Assembly (NCBI RefSeq): GCF_000378045.1
Contig: NZ_KB899116.1
Span: 1-62,067, forward strand
DNA from: Marinobacterium rhizophilum DSM 18822
GTDB lineage: Bacteria; Pseudomonadota; Gammaproteobacteria; Pseudomonadales; Balneatricaceae
Reading direction: 5' to 3'
Length of the DNA: 62,067 bases
Shown: positions 9,979-20,321 of the stretch, piece after piece
Position numbering within the stretch: the stretch's first letter is position 1
How the letters are laid out: every line of letters starts with the position of its first letter
Program-made: the position numbers and the translations under genes
Notes under the pieces: model-generated
Databases searched by the model: none
Told to the model about the DNA's origin: nothing
What the model saw: the letters and a program-made list of their open reading frames with translations, nothing else

Positions 9979-10851
9979 GTGAATAGCATCAGGCTGAAGT
10001 GTGGGGCTCGAGAACTCGATTTTTCGCGAGTTCAGGTTATGGGTATCCTGAATGTCACCCCCGACTCCTTTTCGGACGGCAATACCCTGTACCAGGCCGG
10101 GCAGCCGGTTGCGGAGAAGGTGCTGCGGCGTGCCGCCAGCATGGTGGAGGAGGGTGCCAAAATCATTGATATTGGTGGCGAGTCGACCCGCCCCGGCGCC
10201 TCGGACGTCAGTCTGCAGGAGGAGCTCGATCGCGTACTGCCCGCGCTGGAGCTTATTCAGCGCGAGCTTGACGTCATCGTCTCGATCGATTCGAGCACAC
10301 CGCAGGTGTTTACCGAGGCTGCCCGCCTGGGTGCTGGCATGCTCAATGATGTGCGGGCGCTGGGACGTGACGGCGCCTTGGCCGCCGCTGCAGCCACCGG
10401 GTTGCCCGTCTGCCTGATGCACATGCAGGGAAACACACCGGCAGACATGCAGTTGGCGCCGCATTACGAGGATATTATTGCAGAGGTCGGCGACTTTCTG
10501 CGCCAACGCGTAACGGCGTGCGAGCAGGCGGGTATCGGTCGCGACCGCCTTCTGCTGGATCCGGGTTTCGGATTTGGCAAAACGCTGGAGCATAATCTGC
10601 GTTTGCTGAATCAAATGCAGCGCTTGCAATCGCTCGGCTTGCCGCTCCTGGTTGGCACTTCGCGCAAGACGATGATTGGCCAGGCACTGGATCGCCCGGT
10701 GGATCAGCGCCTGGCGGGCGGTTTGGCGACCGTTGTGATGGCGGTGGAAAGGGGGGCGAAAATTATTCGAGTGCATGATGTGGCTGCGACGGTGGATGCG
10801 GTGCGCATGACCGAGGCGGTGATGATGGAAACCAAGGGAGAGCAGGCGTGA
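9979..10851 (+). CDS. folP: Dihydropteroate synthase
   Basis: FolP condenses p-aminobenzoate with hydroxymethyl-dihydropterin pyrophosphate in folate synthesis and is the sulfonamide target. The 290-residue TIM-barrel protein has the signature [15 protein letters not shown] near the N-terminus, [12 protein letters not shown], and the C-terminal [11 protein letters not shown] and [13 protein letters not shown] blocks. The start is GTG 9979 with GGAGG seven bases upstream. It overlaps glmM by four bases (GTGA), so the two are translationally coupled, as is common in gammaproteobacteria. Confidence 0.97.
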   Translation: MNSIRLKCGARELDFSRVQVMGILNVTPDSFSDGNTLYQAGQPVAEKVLRRAASMVEEGAKIIDIGGESTRPGASDVSLQEELDRVLPALELIQRELDVIVSIDSSTPQVFTEAARLGAGMLNDVRALGRDGALAAAAATGLPVCLMHMQGNTPADMQLAPHYEDIIAEVGDFLRQRVTACEQAGIGRDRLLLDPGFGFGKTLEHNLRLLNQMQRLQSLGLPLLVGTSRKTMIGQALDRPVDQRLAGGLATVVMAVERGAKIIRVHDVAATVDAVRMTEAVMMETKGEQA

Positions 10852-12197
10852 CGAAACGTTATTTTGGCACGGACGGAATACGAGGCAAGGTTGGTCAGCA
10901 CCCCATTACGCCAGACTTTGTGCTTAAGCTGGGTTGGGCTGCAGGCAAGGTTTTCGCCCGTTCCGGGCAGAGTCGAATCCTGATTGGCAAGGATACCCGC
11001 ATATCGGGCTACATGTTTGAATCAGCGCTGGAAGCAGGATTGTCAGCCGCAGGTGTTGATGTGCTGCTGACCGGCCCTATGCCGACTCCGGCGATTGCCT
11101 ATCTCACAAAAACGTTTCGAGCCGATGCCGGTATTGTGATCAGCGCCTCGCATAACCCGTTTTTCGATAATGGTATCAAGTTCTTCTCCGCCTCCGGCAC
11201 CAAGTTGCCGGATGAAGTCGAGCAGGCGATAGAGGCTCAGATGGATATCGCCATGTCCACTGTAGAGTCCCATGAGCTGGGCAAGGCGCGCCGTATTGAC
11301 GATGCCGCGGGGCGTTACATTGAATTCTGCAAGGGCACGGTCAGCGGAGCCTTGAGCTTGAAAGGTCTGCGTATTGTGCTCGATTGTGCGAATGGGGCCA
11401 CCTACCATGTCGCTCCCCAGGTGTTCGAGGAACTCGGTGCCAAGGTCATTCGCATGGCGACTTCGCCGGATGGTATCAACATCAACGCTGATTGCGGTGC
11501 CACGGATCCGGCAGCGCTGCAGCAGCGGGTGCTGGCCGAAAAGGCGGACATCGGAATCGCTCTCGATGGCGATGGTGACCGCGTGATTCTGGTGGATGCT
11601 GCCGGTGAGGTAGTGGACGGTGACGAAATACTGTTTATTATCGCGCGCCAGATGCAACTGCACGGGCGTCTGACCGGTGGTGTTGTCGGTACCCTGATGA
11701 GTAACTATGGGCTTGAACTGGCGTTGCAGCGGGCTGAAATTCCCTTTGTTCGGGTCCGGGTCGGTGATCGCTATGTACTTGAAGAGCTGGATCGCAGGGA
11801 CTGGTTCCTGGGAGCGGAGAACTCGGGCCATGTCGTCTGCCGACACCTGACCAGCACCGGCGATGGAATCGTTGCCGGACTGCAGGTGCTCAAGGCCATG
11901 GTCAAAAGTGGCGAGACGCTGGCGCAGCTTAAAACCGGCATGAGCAAGCTGCCACAAGAGATGATCAACGTGCGCGTCTCCAGGCGAGTGGACATCAGTT
12001 CTGTTGCGGCGATCGACGAGGCGGTGGCCCGGGTCGAGGCGCGACTGGGTAATTCTGGGCGTGTGTTGCTGCGTCCATCTGGTACAGAGCCAGTGGTTCG
12101 GGTCATGATCGAAGGTGAGGACGGAGCCTTGGTGACCCAGCTGTGTCGAGAGCTCGCCGATGACGTTGAAAAAGCGTTGCAAGCGCTTGTATCTTAA
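10848..12197 (+). CDS. glmM: Phosphoglucosamine mutase
   Basis: GlmM converts glucosamine-6-phosphate to glucosamine-1-phosphate for UDP-GlcNAc, feeding peptidoglycan and lipopolysaccharide. The 449-residue sequence starts [16 protein letters not shown], has the phosphoserine active site ISASHNP with Ser101, the metal loop LDGDGDR near 240, the sugar-binding ENSGH near 325 and the C-terminal phosphate-binding [12 protein letters not shown]. The GTG start lies inside the folP stop. tpiA follows after about 45 bases. Confidence 0.98.
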   Translation: MTKRYFGTDGIRGKVGQHPITPDFVLKLGWAAGKVFARSGQSRILIGKDTRISGYMFESALEAGLSAAGVDVLLTGPMPTPAIAYLTKTFRADAGIVISASHNPFFDNGIKFFSASGTKLPDEVEQAIEAQMDIAMSTVESHELGKARRIDDAAGRYIEFCKGTVSGALSLKGLRIVLDCANGATYHVAPQVFEELGAKVIRMATSPDGININADCGATDPAALQQRVLAEKADIGIALDGDGDRVILVDAAGEVVDGDEILFIIARQMQLHGRLTGGVVGTLMSNYGLELALQRAEIPFVRVRVGDRYVLEELDRRDWFLGAENSGHVVCRHLTSTGDGIVAGLQVLKAMVKSGETLAQLKTGMSKLPQEMINVRVSRRVDISSVAAIDEAVARVEARLGNSGRVLLRPSGTEPVVRVMIEGEDGALVTQLCRELADDVEKALQALVS

Positions 12198-12242
12198 AGT
12201 CGCCTCGGTTAATATTTGCGCCTCTTTCGAGAGGGGACACCG

Positions 12243-13013
12243 ATGCGTAAGAGTATCGTAGCTGGAAACTGGAAGATGAACGGCAACCTCGCAGCCAACG
12301 CTGAGCTGGTTACAGGCCTTCTGGATACGTGTTCTGGCAGCGATAGCGTCGATGTGCTGGTTTGCCCGCCTGCGGTGTATATTCCGCAGGTAGCAGCGCT
12401 GCTGCAGGGCAGTCATATTTCCCTGGGTGCACAGAATGCATCCGCTTTCGAAAAAGGTGCATACACCGGCGACATTTCGCTGTCTATGCTCGCCGAGTTC
12501 GGTGTCCAGTACGTTATTCTGGGACATTCGGAGCGTCGCGCACTGTTTGGTGAAGATGATGCCCAGGTCGCAGCCAAGTTTCGCGCTGCCATGGATTCCG
12601 GTACGACGCCAATCGTCTGTGTTGGCGAAACGCTGGAAGAGCGCCAGGCCGGGCAGACGCTCGATGTTGTGAGGCGTCAGCTTGGGGCAGTGCTTGAAGT
12701 TGCCGACACGGCAGTTCTGGCCGATGCAGTTGTAGCGTACGAGCCCGTCTGGGCAATCGGTACGGGGCTGACAGCAACGCCAGAGCAGGCGCAGGAAGTG
12801 CATCAGGCATTACGCGCATTGATTGCCGAGTATGATGCCGCTGCTGCGCTCAAGGTCAGGATTTTGTATGGCGGCAGTGTAACTGCCGATAGCGCGGCGC
12901 AGTTGTTTGCCAAGCCCGATATCGATGGCGGTCTGGTAGGTGGAGCCTCTCTGAAGGCAAAAGATTTTCTTGCGATCTGCAGTGCTGCTGCGGACGCATC
13001 GGCAAATGGTTGA
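12243..13013 (+). CDS. tpiA: Triosephosphate isomerase
   Basis: TpiA interconverts dihydroxyacetone phosphate and glyceraldehyde-3-phosphate. The 256-residue product begins MRKSIVAGNWKMNG with substrate Asn and Lys, has the catalytic His in VILGHSERR, the catalytic Glu in AYEPVWAIGTG and phosphate-binding ILYGGSV. I chose ATG 12243, preceded by AGAGGGG, over an upstream in-frame codon at 12216 that would add nine unconserved residues. It sits between glmM and secG, five bases before the latter. Confidence 0.97.
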   Translation: MRKSIVAGNWKMNGNLAANAELVTGLLDTCSGSDSVDVLVCPPAVYIPQVAALLQGSHISLGAQNASAFEKGAYTGDISLSMLAEFGVQYVILGHSERRALFGEDDAQVAAKFRAAMDSGTTPIVCVGETLEERQAGQTLDVVRRQLGAVLEVADTAVLADAVVAYEPVWAIGTGLTATPEQAQEVHQALRALIAEYDAAAALKVRILYGGSVTADSAAQLFAKPDIDGGLVGGASLKAKDFLAICSAAADASANG

Positions 13014-13017
13014 TTAA

Positions 13018-13380
13018 ATGGAAACTCTGGTTCTGGTTGCACACGTGCTGCTCGCCGCTGCGATTATCGCTTTGGTACTGTTGCAGCAGGGTAAAGGTGC
13101 AGAAGCCGGCGCCGCCTTCGGTGGTGGTGCTTCCCAGACCGTATTCGGCAGCCAGGGTAATAGCAGCTTCCTGGGTCGAATGACTGCAGTGATGGCGCTG
13201 GGTCTGTTTATAACGAGTTTTGTTTTGGCCGTGTTCGCAAAGGACAAGGCCGAAACGGTTGGCGATGCTGGTATTCCAGCGCCGGCCGTGATCGAGAGCA
13301 GTGCGGTTGAACCGCAACTGCCGGTACTGGAAAGTGCGCCTGAGCCTGCGGCTGATGCCGACGTGCCCAGCGCCGAGTAA
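13018..13380 (+). CDS. secG: Preprotein translocase subunit SecG
   Basis: SecG is the small accessory subunit of the SecYEG protein-export channel. The 120-residue protein has two transmembrane helices (about 3-22 and 56-76) separated by the conserved cytoplasmic loop LLQQGKGAEAGAAFGGGASQTVFGS. A variable alanine/proline/acidic C-terminal tail follows, as in pseudomonads. The ATG lies five bases after the tpiA stop. Two tRNA genes follow immediately, the usual tpiA-secG-tRNA order. Confidence 0.96.
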   Translation: METLVLVAHVLLAAAIIALVLLQQGKGAEAGAAFGGGASQTVFGSQGNSSFLGRMTAVMALGLFITSFVLAVFAKDKAETVGDAGIPAPAVIESSAVEPQLPVLESAPEPAADADVPSAE

Positions 13381-13396
13381 GTACCAATCAGGTGTT

Positions 13397-13482
13397 GCCC
13401 AAGTGGTGGAATTGGTAGACACGCTATCTTGAGGGGGTAGTGTCCCTAGGACGTGCCGGTTCGAGTCCGGCCTTGGGCACCA
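13397..13482 (+). tRNA. tRNA-Leu (anticodon GAG)
   Basis: Acceptor arms GCCCAAG and CTTGGGC pair fully. The D arm contains TGGTAGAC, the anticodon arm CTATCTTGAGGGGGTAG carries anticodon GAG, and a long variable arm marks a class II tRNA. The T arm is CCGGTTCGAGTCCGG, followed by discriminator A and an encoded CCA. Length is 86 nt. Confidence 0.97.
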
Positions 13483-13527
13483 AGTTGTAAGAAAGACAGG
13501 AAGTGTGTAATATACGCACCTGTTTGT

Positions 13528-13604
<77 letters not shown>

Positions 13605-13623
13605 CCTTATTCGTGTATCTTCG

Positions 13624-13650
13624 AAAAGGCCCCTCTTTAGGGGCTTTTTC
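13624..13650 (+). terminator. Terminator after the tRNA pair
   Basis: AAAAGGCCCC and GGGGCTTTTT form a strong stem (one bulged G) around TCTTTA, ending in five T residues. It lies about 20 bases after the initiator tRNA and probably gives tRNA 3' ends while letting some transcription into rimP. Confidence 0.8.
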
Positions 13651-13684
13651 GTAGGTAAATCAAGGCATTGATGCCGCGATCAGT

Positions 13685-13711
13685 AATGGGTCCAACAGAG
13701 ACCCATTTTTT
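13685..13711 (+). terminator. Second terminator hairpin in the rimP leader
   Basis: AATGGGTC (13685-13692) pairs with GACCCATT (13700-13707) around CAACAGA, with T residues to 13711. It is the second intrinsic-terminator-like hairpin between tRNA-fMet and rimP, about 45 bases before the rimP start, so it probably modulates readthrough into rimP-nusA-infB. Confidence 0.75.
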
Positions 13712-13755
13712 GTTTCCGGCGTCCGAATCGGTGCTTGCCAACAAGAGGTTTGCCG

Positions 13756-14211
13756 GTGTCAGCAAAGCTGAAATTGCTACATGAATTGATAGAGCCGGGT
13801 GTTACATCGCTCGGTTTCGAGCTGTGGGGTATCGAATACCTGGCCCACGGTGCTCACAGTGTACTGCGCGTCTACATTGATTCCGAAAATGGCATTAGCG
13901 TCGATGACTGCGCCAAGGTGAGCCATCAGATCAGCGGTGTGCTGGATGTTGAGGAGCCTATTAGCGGCCAGTACAACCTGGAAGTTTCATCACCCGGGCT
14001 CGACCGCCCCCTGTTCACGCTTGAACAGTTTGTCGCCTTTACCGGCCACAAGGTTGAAATACGTCTGCGTGCGCCGTTTGAAGGGCGCCGTAAGTTCAAG
14101 GGGCTGCTTAACGGCGTCGAAGGCGACGAAGTCCTGGTAGTCGTAGATAACGAAGAATATCTGTTGCCGATCGATTCTATCGATCGTGCGAACGTAGTTC
14201 CGCAGTTCTAA
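13756..14211 (+). CDS. rimP: Ribosome maturation factor RimP
   Basis: RimP assists late 30S subunit assembly. The 151-residue product has the N-terminal RimP domain with [11 protein letters not shown] and [23 protein letters not shown], the signature [15 protein letters not shown], and an Sm-like C-terminal domain. GTG 13756 is chosen because AAGAGG lies seven bases upstream; the upstream in-frame TTG at 13735 has no such site. nusA follows after 30 bases. Confidence 0.95.
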   Translation: MSAKLKLLHELIEPGVTSLGFELWGIEYLAHGAHSVLRVYIDSENGISVDDCAKVSHQISGVLDVEEPISGQYNLEVSSPGLDRPLFTLEQFVAFTGHKVEIRLRAPFEGRRKFKGLLNGVEGDEVLVVVDNEEYLLPIDSIDRANVVPQF

Positions 14212-14241
14212 GGAACGCGAAGGGTTGAGCGAGGCAGTGGC

Positions 14242-15747
14242 ATGAATAAAGAGATTCTACTGGTAGCAGAAGCAGTTTCGAACGAAAAGGATGTGCCCAA
14301 AGAGGTCATATACGAAGCGATCGAACTGGCACTGGCAACAGCGACAAAAAAACGCTTCGACGAAGAAGCCGAAATCCGTGTTGAAATCGACCGGGCGACG
14401 GGTGATTACGATACTTACCGTCGCTGGCTTGTTGTAAGCAATGAGGCGGTACCGGCGCTTGGAACCGAGCTGACCTTGCAGGAAGCTCACGAGCAGGATA
14501 TCAACCTGCAGCCGGGCGACATTTATGAGGAAGCGGTCGAGTCCGTCAAGTTCGGCCGCATCGCAGCCCAGACCGCGAAGCAGGTTATCGTGCAGAAGGT
14601 ACGTGAAGCTGAGCGGGCCAAGGTCGTTGCACTGTATCAGGATCGCGTAGGCGAGCTGATCTCCGGCAGCGTCAAGAAGGTGACACGTGACAATGTTATA
14701 GTAGATCTGGGTAACAACGCAGAAGCTTTGCTGCCGCGTGAATTCCTGATCGGCCGGGAAACCTTCCGTATGGGTGACCGGGTACGTGCCATTCTGAAAG
14801 AAGTGCGTGCCGAGGGCCGTGGCCCGCAGCTGGTATTGAGCCGTTCCTGTTCAGCGATGCTGATCGAACTGTTCCGTATCGAAGTGCCCGAGATTGCCGA
14901 AGAGGTGATCGAGATTCGTGCCGCGGCGCGTGATCCGGGTTCCCGGGCAAAGATTGCGGTTAAAACCAACGACGGTCGCATTGATCCGGTTGGGGCCTGT
15001 GTCGGCATGCGCGGTGCGCGTGTCCAGGCTGTCTCCAATGAGCTCAATGGCGAACGCGTCGATATCATCCTGTGGGACGATAACCCTGCGCAGCTGGTTA
15101 TCAATGCCATGTCACCGGCGGATGTCGCCTCTATCGTCATCGACGAAGAGACGCACTCAATGGATGTGGCCGTGGCACAGGAAATTCTGGCGATGGCGAT
15201 CGGCCGTGGCGGCCAGAACGTACGTCTGGCCAGCGAGCTGACCGGATGGACACTGAACGTGATGACCGAGGAAGCGGCGGCTGAAAAGCAGGAGTCGGAA
15301 CTCGGATCCATCATGGATATCTTCACGAAACACCTGGATGTGGATGAAGATGTTGCCGAAGTGCTGGTCGCTGAAGGTTTTACGTCCCTCGAAGAGGTGG
15401 CGTATGTGCCGGTTGATGAAATGCTTGAAATCGATGGCTTCGACGAAGACATGGTTGAAGAGCTGCGCTCCCGAGCCAAGGATGCCCTGCTGAACCTGGC
15501 GATTGCCAGTGAAGAGGTGCTTGAGAACGCAGAGCCTGCGGCAGACTTGCTGGAAATGGAAGGTATGGATCGCCATACCGCCTTCCTGCTGGCAGCCAAG
15601 GGCGTGATCACGATGGAAGACCTGGCTGAACAGGCTGTCGAAGATCTGCTGGATGTCGAAGGCATCGATGAAGAGAAAGCCGCAGTACTGATCATGACCG
15701 CCCGGGCTCCCTGGTTTGCGGACGATGAGTCTGGGTCAACGGATTAG
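14242..15747 (+). CDS. nusA: Transcription termination/antitermination factor NusA
   Basis: NusA binds RNA polymerase and nascent RNA, governing pausing, termination and rRNA antitermination. The 501 residues show the N-terminal polymerase-binding domain ([16 protein letters not shown]), an S1 domain around 135-200 ([18 protein letters not shown]), two KH domains with [11 protein letters not shown] and [11 protein letters not shown], and two C-terminal acidic helix-hairpin-helix repeats from about 365. The C-terminal repeats match gammaproteobacterial NusA. It lies between rimP and infB in the universal operon and would act on the boxA-containing rRNA operons flanking this window. Confidence 0.98.
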   Translation: MNKEILLVAEAVSNEKDVPKEVIYEAIELALATATKKRFDEEAEIRVEIDRATGDYDTYRRWLVVSNEAVPALGTELTLQEAHEQDINLQPGDIYEEAVESVKFGRIAAQTAKQVIVQKVREAERAKVVALYQDRVGELISGSVKKVTRDNVIVDLGNNAEALLPREFLIGRETFRMGDRVRAILKEVRAEGRGPQLVLSRSCSAMLIELFRIEVPEIAEEVIEIRAAARDPGSRAKIAVKTNDGRIDPVGACVGMRGARVQAVSNELNGERVDIILWDDNPAQLVINAMSPADVASIVIDEETHSMDVAVAQEILAMAIGRGGQNVRLASELTGWTLNVMTEEAAAEKQESELGSIMDIFTKHLDVDEDVAEVLVAEGFTSLEEVAYVPVDEMLEIDGFDEDMVEELRSRAKDALLNLAIASEEVLENAEPAADLLEMEGMDRHTAFLLAAKGVITMEDLAEQAVEDLLDVEGIDEEKAAVLIMTARAPWFADDESGSTD

Positions 15748-15761
15748 GAGAGAAAACCAAT

Positions 15762-18278
15762 ATGGCAGAAGTAACAGTACAGCAACTTGCCGATGTGGTT
15801 GGTGTTTCGGTCGAGCGTTTGCTGAAGCAGATGCAAGAAGCGGGTATCAAAGGTAAGGCCGATGGTTCCAAGGTTACCGAAGGCGAGCGCCAGGATCTAC
15901 TGACTTACCTGAAGCGCAGCCACGGTGAAAACGCTGAATCGGGCGAACCGAAGAAAATTACACTTAAGCGTAAAACTACGTCTCAGTTGAAGGTCTCCGG
16001 TGCCTCGGGCAAGAAGAAGACAATCAACATTGAGGTGCGCAAGAAGCGTACCTACGTTAAGCGTGCCGACGCTGAAGGCGAAGCTGCTCCAACAGAGCAG
16101 AACGTTGAGCAGCCGGTCAGCGCCGTGGCTGAACAGCCCGTAGCACCTGTCGCAGCCCCTGAAGCGCCGCCGGCGGTACAGCAGCCGGTTGCAGACGCTA
16201 AGCCTGCAGCACCCCGGGTCGATACCAAGCCCGTCAAGGCTGTTGAAGCTGACGAGCAGCTGGCGCCGCCTGCCTCCAAGGCAGATCCTCGTGAAGAGGC
16301 GCTGCGCAAGGAAAAGAAAAAGCAGCAGCAGTTGGCTCGCCGCAGCACTGCGGATGACAAGAAACCGTCCCGTGGGGCCAAGTCTGCCCGTGGACCGGGT
16401 CGTGGCTTTGGCGACGACCGTGATGGTCGTCGTGGTGGCAAACTGAGCCGTGGTCCTGGCAAGGGCCGCGCGCGCGGTGGCAAGCCGAACGTGCATGGTT
16501 TCAAGGAGCCTCAGGCACCCCAGGTGCATGAAGTTCAGCTGCCCGAGAGTCTGACGGTGGCCGAACTGGCCAAGAAGATGTCGGTCAAGGCGGCCGAGGT
16601 CATCAAGGTAATGTTCAAGATGGGCGCCATGGCGACCATCAACCAGGTGATTGACCAGGATACCGCGACGCTGATCGTCGAGGAGATGGGTCACGTTGCC
16701 AAGCCGATGCAGGAAAATGCGGTTGAGTCGGCGCTGATGGAAACCATCCAGCAGCAGCAGGGCGAAACCCAGGGCCGTGCGCCGGTGGTGACCGTCATGG
16801 GTCACGTTGACCATGGTAAGACGTCACTGCTCGACTATATCCGTACCACCAAGGTGGCCGCGGGCGAGTCCGGCGGTATTACCCAGCATATCGGTGCCTA
16901 CCACGTCGAAACCGACAACGGCATGATCACCTTCCTGGATACACCGGGACACGCGGCCTTTACCGCCATGCGTGCCCGCGGTGCCAAGCTGACCGACATC
17001 GTCATTCTGGTGGTTGCCGCCGATGACGGCGTGATGCCGCAGACCGAAGAGGCTGTTCAGCACGCGAAAGCGGCTGGTGTGCCGCTGGTTGTCGCCGTCA
17101 ACAAGGTCGACAAGGAAGACGCCGATCCGGATCGTGTCAAGAACGAACTGGCCCAGCGCGATGTTATCCCTGAAGAGTGGGGCGGCGAAGTTCAGTTCGT
17201 CAACGTTTCTGCCAAGACTGGAGAGGGCATCGACAAGCTGCTCGAAGCCATACTGCTGCAGGCTGAGGTTCTGGAACTGAATGCCGTGCCAGAAGCGCCG
17301 GCACAGGGTGTTGTGGTCGAGTCCCGCCTGGACAAGGGCCGTGGTTCGGTTTCCACCGTGCTGGTTCAGAACGGTACACTGCGCAAGGGCGACATCGTCC
17401 TGGCGGGTCTGCATTATGGCCGTATCCGTGCGATGCGTGATGAGAGCGGCAAGGACATCGAAGAAGCCGGTCCGTCCATTCCGGTGGAAATCCTCGGTCT
17501 TGACGGTACGCCCGGCGCCGGTGACGACTTTGCCGCGGTCAGCAGCGAGAAGAAAGCGCGTGAAGTTGCTCTGTTCCGTCAGGGCAAGTACCGCGAGATC
17601 AAGCTGGCGCGTCAGCAGGCATCCAAGCTGGAAAACCTGTTTGCCAACATGCAGGCCGGCGATGTGAAGTCGCTGAACATCGTCCTGAAAGCGGACGTGC
17701 GCGGATCGCTCGAAGCCCTGACCCAGGCGCTGGAAGACCTGTCTACTGACGAAGTGAAGGTCAATATCGTCGCAGGCGGTGTGGGTGGTATCTCCGAGAC
17801 CGAGGCAAACCTTGCCGTGGCCTCGAGTGCACTCATCATCGGCTTCAACGTGCGTGCCGACAACCAGGCCAAGGCCATCGTTGAGCGTGAAGGTCTGGAA
17901 CTGCGCTACTACAGCGTAATCTACGACATCATTGATGACGTGAAACAGGCCATGACGGGTCTGCTGTCGCCGGAGTTCCGTGAACAGATCGTTGGTATTG
18001 CCGAAGTACGCGATGTCTTCCGCTCGCCCAAGCTGGGTCTGGTGGCAGGCTGCATGGTGACCGAAGGTACCGTGCACCGTAACAAACGTATCCGCGTACT
18101 GCGCGACAACGTCGTGGTATACGAAGGCGAACTTGAGTCGCTGCGTCGCTTCAAGGATGCCGTGCAGGACGTTCGTCAGGGCATGGAATGCGGCATTGGC
18201 GTCAAGAACTACAATGACGTCAAGGTCGGCGACCAGATCGAAGTCTTCGATACCATTGAAGTTCAGCGGACACTCTAA
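15762..18278 (+). CDS. infB: Translation initiation factor IF-2
   Basis: IF-2 is the GTPase that brings initiator tRNA to the 30S subunit and promotes subunit joining. The 838-residue protein has an N-terminal IF2-N fold ([22 protein letters not shown]), a long charged, alanine/proline-rich linker, a second IF2-N segment near 265, and the GTPase domain with G1 GHVDHGKT near 346, G3 DTPGH and G4 NKVDK, then beta-barrel and C-terminal fMet-tRNA-binding domains. The start has GGAGAG upstream. It follows nusA by 14 bases and precedes rbfA by five. Confidence 0.98.
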   Translation: MAEVTVQQLADVVGVSVERLLKQMQEAGIKGKADGSKVTEGERQDLLTYLKRSHGENAESGEPKKITLKRKTTSQLKVSGASGKKKTINIEVRKKRTYVKRADAEGEAAPTEQNVEQPVSAVAEQPVAPVAAPEAPPAVQQPVADAKPAAPRVDTKPVKAVEADEQLAPPASKADPREEALRKEKKKQQQLARRSTADDKKPSRGAKSARGPGRGFGDDRDGRRGGKLSRGPGKGRARGGKPNVHGFKEPQAPQVHEVQLPESLTVAELAKKMSVKAAEVIKVMFKMGAMATINQVIDQDTATLIVEEMGHVAKPMQENAVESALMETIQQQQGETQGRAPVVTVMGHVDHGKTSLLDYIRTTKVAAGESGGITQHIGAYHVETDNGMITFLDTPGHAAFTAMRARGAKLTDIVILVVAADDGVMPQTEEAVQHAKAAGVPLVVAVNKVDKEDADPDRVKNELAQRDVIPEEWGGEVQFVNVSAKTGEGIDKLLEAILLQAEVLELNAVPEAPAQGVVVESRLDKGRGSVSTVLVQNGTLRKGDIVLAGLHYGRIRAMRDESGKDIEEAGPSIPVEILGLDGTPGAGDDFAAVSSEKKAREVALFRQGKYREIKLARQQASKLENLFANMQAGDVKSLNIVLKADVRGSLEALTQALEDLSTDEVKVNIVAGGVGGISETEANLAVASSALIIGFNVRADNQAKAIVEREGLELRYYSVIYDIIDDVKQAMTGLLSPEFREQIVGIAEVRDVFRSPKLGLVAGCMVTEGTVHRNKRIRVLRDNVVVYEGELESLRRFKDAVQDVRQGMECGIGVKNYNDVKVGDQIEVFDTIEVQRTL

Positions 18279-18283
18279 ACGCC

Positions 18284-18703
18284 ATGGCACGAGAATTTAC
18301 TCGAACTCAGCGGGTAGCGGACCAGATCCAGAAGGATCTGGCCCAGCTGATCCAGCGACAGATCAAGGACCCGCGCGTGGGGATGGTTACCGTCAGTCAT
18401 GTGAAGGTGGCAAAGGATCTCGGTTATGCCGATGTCTATGTCACCGTCATGGCCTTCGGCGAGCAGTCCGATGAAGCACAGACCGTGAAGGAATCACTTT
18501 CTGTGCTCAACAAGGCTGCGGGCTTTCTGCGCCACGAACTGGCGCGCGGTATCAAGCTGCGCGTCATGCCGCAACTGCGCTTTCACTTCGACGAAAGCGT
18601 CGACCGTGGCCGCCGACTGCACAGCCTGATTACTCAGGTGAACCAGCCGGAACCAGGCGCTGAGCCAGCCGGAGACTCGGCGGACAAAGCGGACGAGGAA
18701 TAA
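18284..18703 (+). CDS. rbfA: 30S ribosome-binding factor RbfA
   Basis: RbfA is a KH-type cold-shock assembly factor for the 16S rRNA 5' end. The 139-residue product begins MAREFTRTQRVADQIQKDLAQLI and contains the conserved KDPRVGMVTVSHVKVAKDL, LRHELARGI(K)LR and PQLRFHFDES motifs. An acidic tail of about 20 residues follows. It lies five bases after infB and four bases before truB, consistent with one polycistronic mRNA. Confidence 0.97.
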   Translation: MAREFTRTQRVADQIQKDLAQLIQRQIKDPRVGMVTVSHVKVAKDLGYADVYVTVMAFGEQSDEAQTVKESLSVLNKAAGFLRHELARGIKLRVMPQLRFHFDESVDRGRRLHSLITQVNQPEPGAEPAGDSADKADEE

Positions 18704-18706
18704 GGC

Positions 18707-19660
18707 ATGACCGAGGGCAGAAAACGCCGCGGTCGGGCGCTGGACGGCATTCTATTGCTCGACAAGCCCGCCGGGATGACCTCCAACGGCGTACTGCAGC
18801 GGGTCAAGCGGCTGTATGGCGCGGCCAAGGCCGGCCATACCGGTGCGCTGGATCCGCTGGCGACCGGCATGCTGCCGATTGCGTTCGGTGAAGCCACCAA
18901 GTTTTCCCAGTTCCTGCTGGATGCCGACAAACGCTACCTGACCACGGCCAAGCTGGGTATCCGCACGGATTCCAGCGACGCTGACGGTGCGGTGGTGGAA
19001 ACCCGTCCGGTACCGGTGCTGGATGAAGCTCAGATTCTCGCGTTGCTGGAAGCGCATTTCTCGGGTGAAATCGAGCAGGTGCCCTCCATGTTCTCGGCCC
19101 TCAAGCACAACGGTCAGCCGCTCTACAAGCTGGCGCGCAAGGGGATTCAGGTTGAAGTCAAACCCCGACGCGTCACCATCTTTCACTGTCGCCTGACCGC
19201 ATTGCGCGAGGACGAAATCGAGCTGGATATTCGCTGCTCCAAGGGCACCTATATCCGTTCTATCGTGGAAGATCTTGGGCTGTTGCTTGGCTGCGGTGCC
19301 CATGTACAGCAGCTGCGCCGCCTCGATGCGGGGCCCTACAAGGCCGAGCAGATGATCACGCTGGATGCACTGCAGGACCTGGCTGTAGAACGGCCCGAAG
19401 ATGGCGGGGAAAAGGGCATACAAGCCCGACTTGATGCGCTATTATTGCCGGTCACCAGTGCCCTGGAGGATATTCCTTCCCTGACGCTGGATGCAGCGCA
19501 GACGCAGCGTATCCTCATGGGGCAGCGTCTGGCATTGCCGGAGCAGGCTCCGGCTGAGCTGATAAAACTGATTGCTGGCGAAACCGGAGTTTTTCTGGGT
19601 ATCGCTGAAATATCTGACGACCGTGTTCTGCGCCCCCGCCGCTTGCTGGCGACGGGCTGA
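18707..19660 (+). CDS. truB: tRNA pseudouridine-55 synthase
   Basis: TruB makes pseudouridine 55 in the T loop of nearly all tRNAs. The 317 residues begin with the family start GILLLDKPAGMTSN, followed by the catalytic motif GHTGALDPLATGMLP (Asp49), the RYLTTAKLGIRTDSSDADG block, Y-containing GQPLYKLARKG, and the RNA-binding CSKGTYIRSI. A C-terminal PUA-like domain contains LTLDAAQTQRILMGQRL. Length is normal. Confidence 0.97.
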   Translation: MTEGRKRRGRALDGILLLDKPAGMTSNGVLQRVKRLYGAAKAGHTGALDPLATGMLPIAFGEATKFSQFLLDADKRYLTTAKLGIRTDSSDADGAVVETRPVPVLDEAQILALLEAHFSGEIEQVPSMFSALKHNGQPLYKLARKGIQVEVKPRRVTIFHCRLTALREDEIELDIRCSKGTYIRSIVEDLGLLLGCGAHVQQLRRLDAGPYKAEQMITLDALQDLAVERPEDGGEKGIQARLDALLLPVTSALEDIPSLTLDAAQTQRILMGQRLALPEQAPAELIKLIAGETGVFLGIAEISDDRVLRPRRLLATG

Positions 19661-19802
19661 AACGGTCGCTGATAGCCCGGGTTGTCGCTCTTCGCAGTGG
19701 CGGGCAAGCTGATTGGCGTTGTACTGATAATATGCTCGGTACATCGTTTCTTCTTAACAGGCGGCACAAGCCGCACGCATATTGATATTGGAGCTGGATA
19801 AA

Positions 19803-20072
19803 ATGGCATTAGCTGTAGAGAAAAAAGCAGAGATCGTTAAAGACTTCGCCCGCGGTGAAGGTGATACCGGATCTCCTGAAGTTCAGGTTGCTCTGCTGTC
19901 CTTCAACATTCAGGGACTGCAGGATCACTTCAAAGAGCACAAGCACGATCACCACTCCCGTCGTGGTCTGATTCGCATGGTTAACCAGCGCCGCAAGCTG
20001 CTGGACTACCTGAAGAAGAAAGATGCTGATCGCTACCTGAAGCTGATCGCGCGCCTGGGTCTGCGCCGCTAA
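19803..20072 (+). CDS. rpsO: 30S ribosomal protein S15
   Basis: S15 binds the three-way junction of helices 20-22 in 16S rRNA. The 89-residue product has [30 protein letters not shown] and [13 protein letters not shown], all family-diagnostic. ATG 19803 gives [16 protein letters not shown] lies nine bases upstream. The 142-base gap after truB probably carries its own promoter, but no convincing -35/-10 pair stands out. Confidence 0.98.
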   Translation: MALAVEKKAEIVKDFARGEGDTGSPEVQVALLSFNIQGLQDHFKEHKHDHHSRRGLIRMVNQRRKLLDYLKKKDADRYLKLIARLGLRR

Positions 20073-20084
20073 GTTGATGTTACC

Positions 20085-20112
20085 GGGGCCATACAATGTA
20101 TGGCCCCAGTTT
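20085..20112 (+). terminator. Hairpin terminator or processing site after rpsO
   Basis: GGGGCCATA (20085-20093) pairs perfectly with TATGGCCCC (20099-20107) around five bases, followed by a weak T stretch (AGTTTTA). It likely terminates part of rpsO transcription before pnp. Confidence 0.65.
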
Positions 20113-20211
20113 TATCCAGGGGGCGAAAGTTCCCGCACGCAAGATTCAGCCAGCCGCTTTTGCCGGCTGAGATAAACGCCCTGATATCATCCCAGACTGT
20201 TCATCCCGCCC

Positions 20212-20250
20212 GTACTCAATTGCGCTTTGTCGCAGAGTGCAACTGAGTAC
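20212..20250 (+). promoter_or_regulatory. Long leader hairpin of pnp, probable RNase III site
   Basis: Positions 20212-20229 and 20233-20250 form an 18-position stem with one A-C mismatch and two G-U pairs, capped by only three bases. It ends 71 bases before the pnp start. In E. coli the pnp leader forms a comparable duplex that RNase III cuts and PNPase then uses for autoregulation. The same role is inferred here from structure and position. Confidence 0.65.
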
Positions 20251-20321
20251 TGGCTTTTAACGAAGGACTGAATGCGACGGTTTGGTACAGGGGACGATTC
20301 TTCGAACCGATGAGGTAATCC

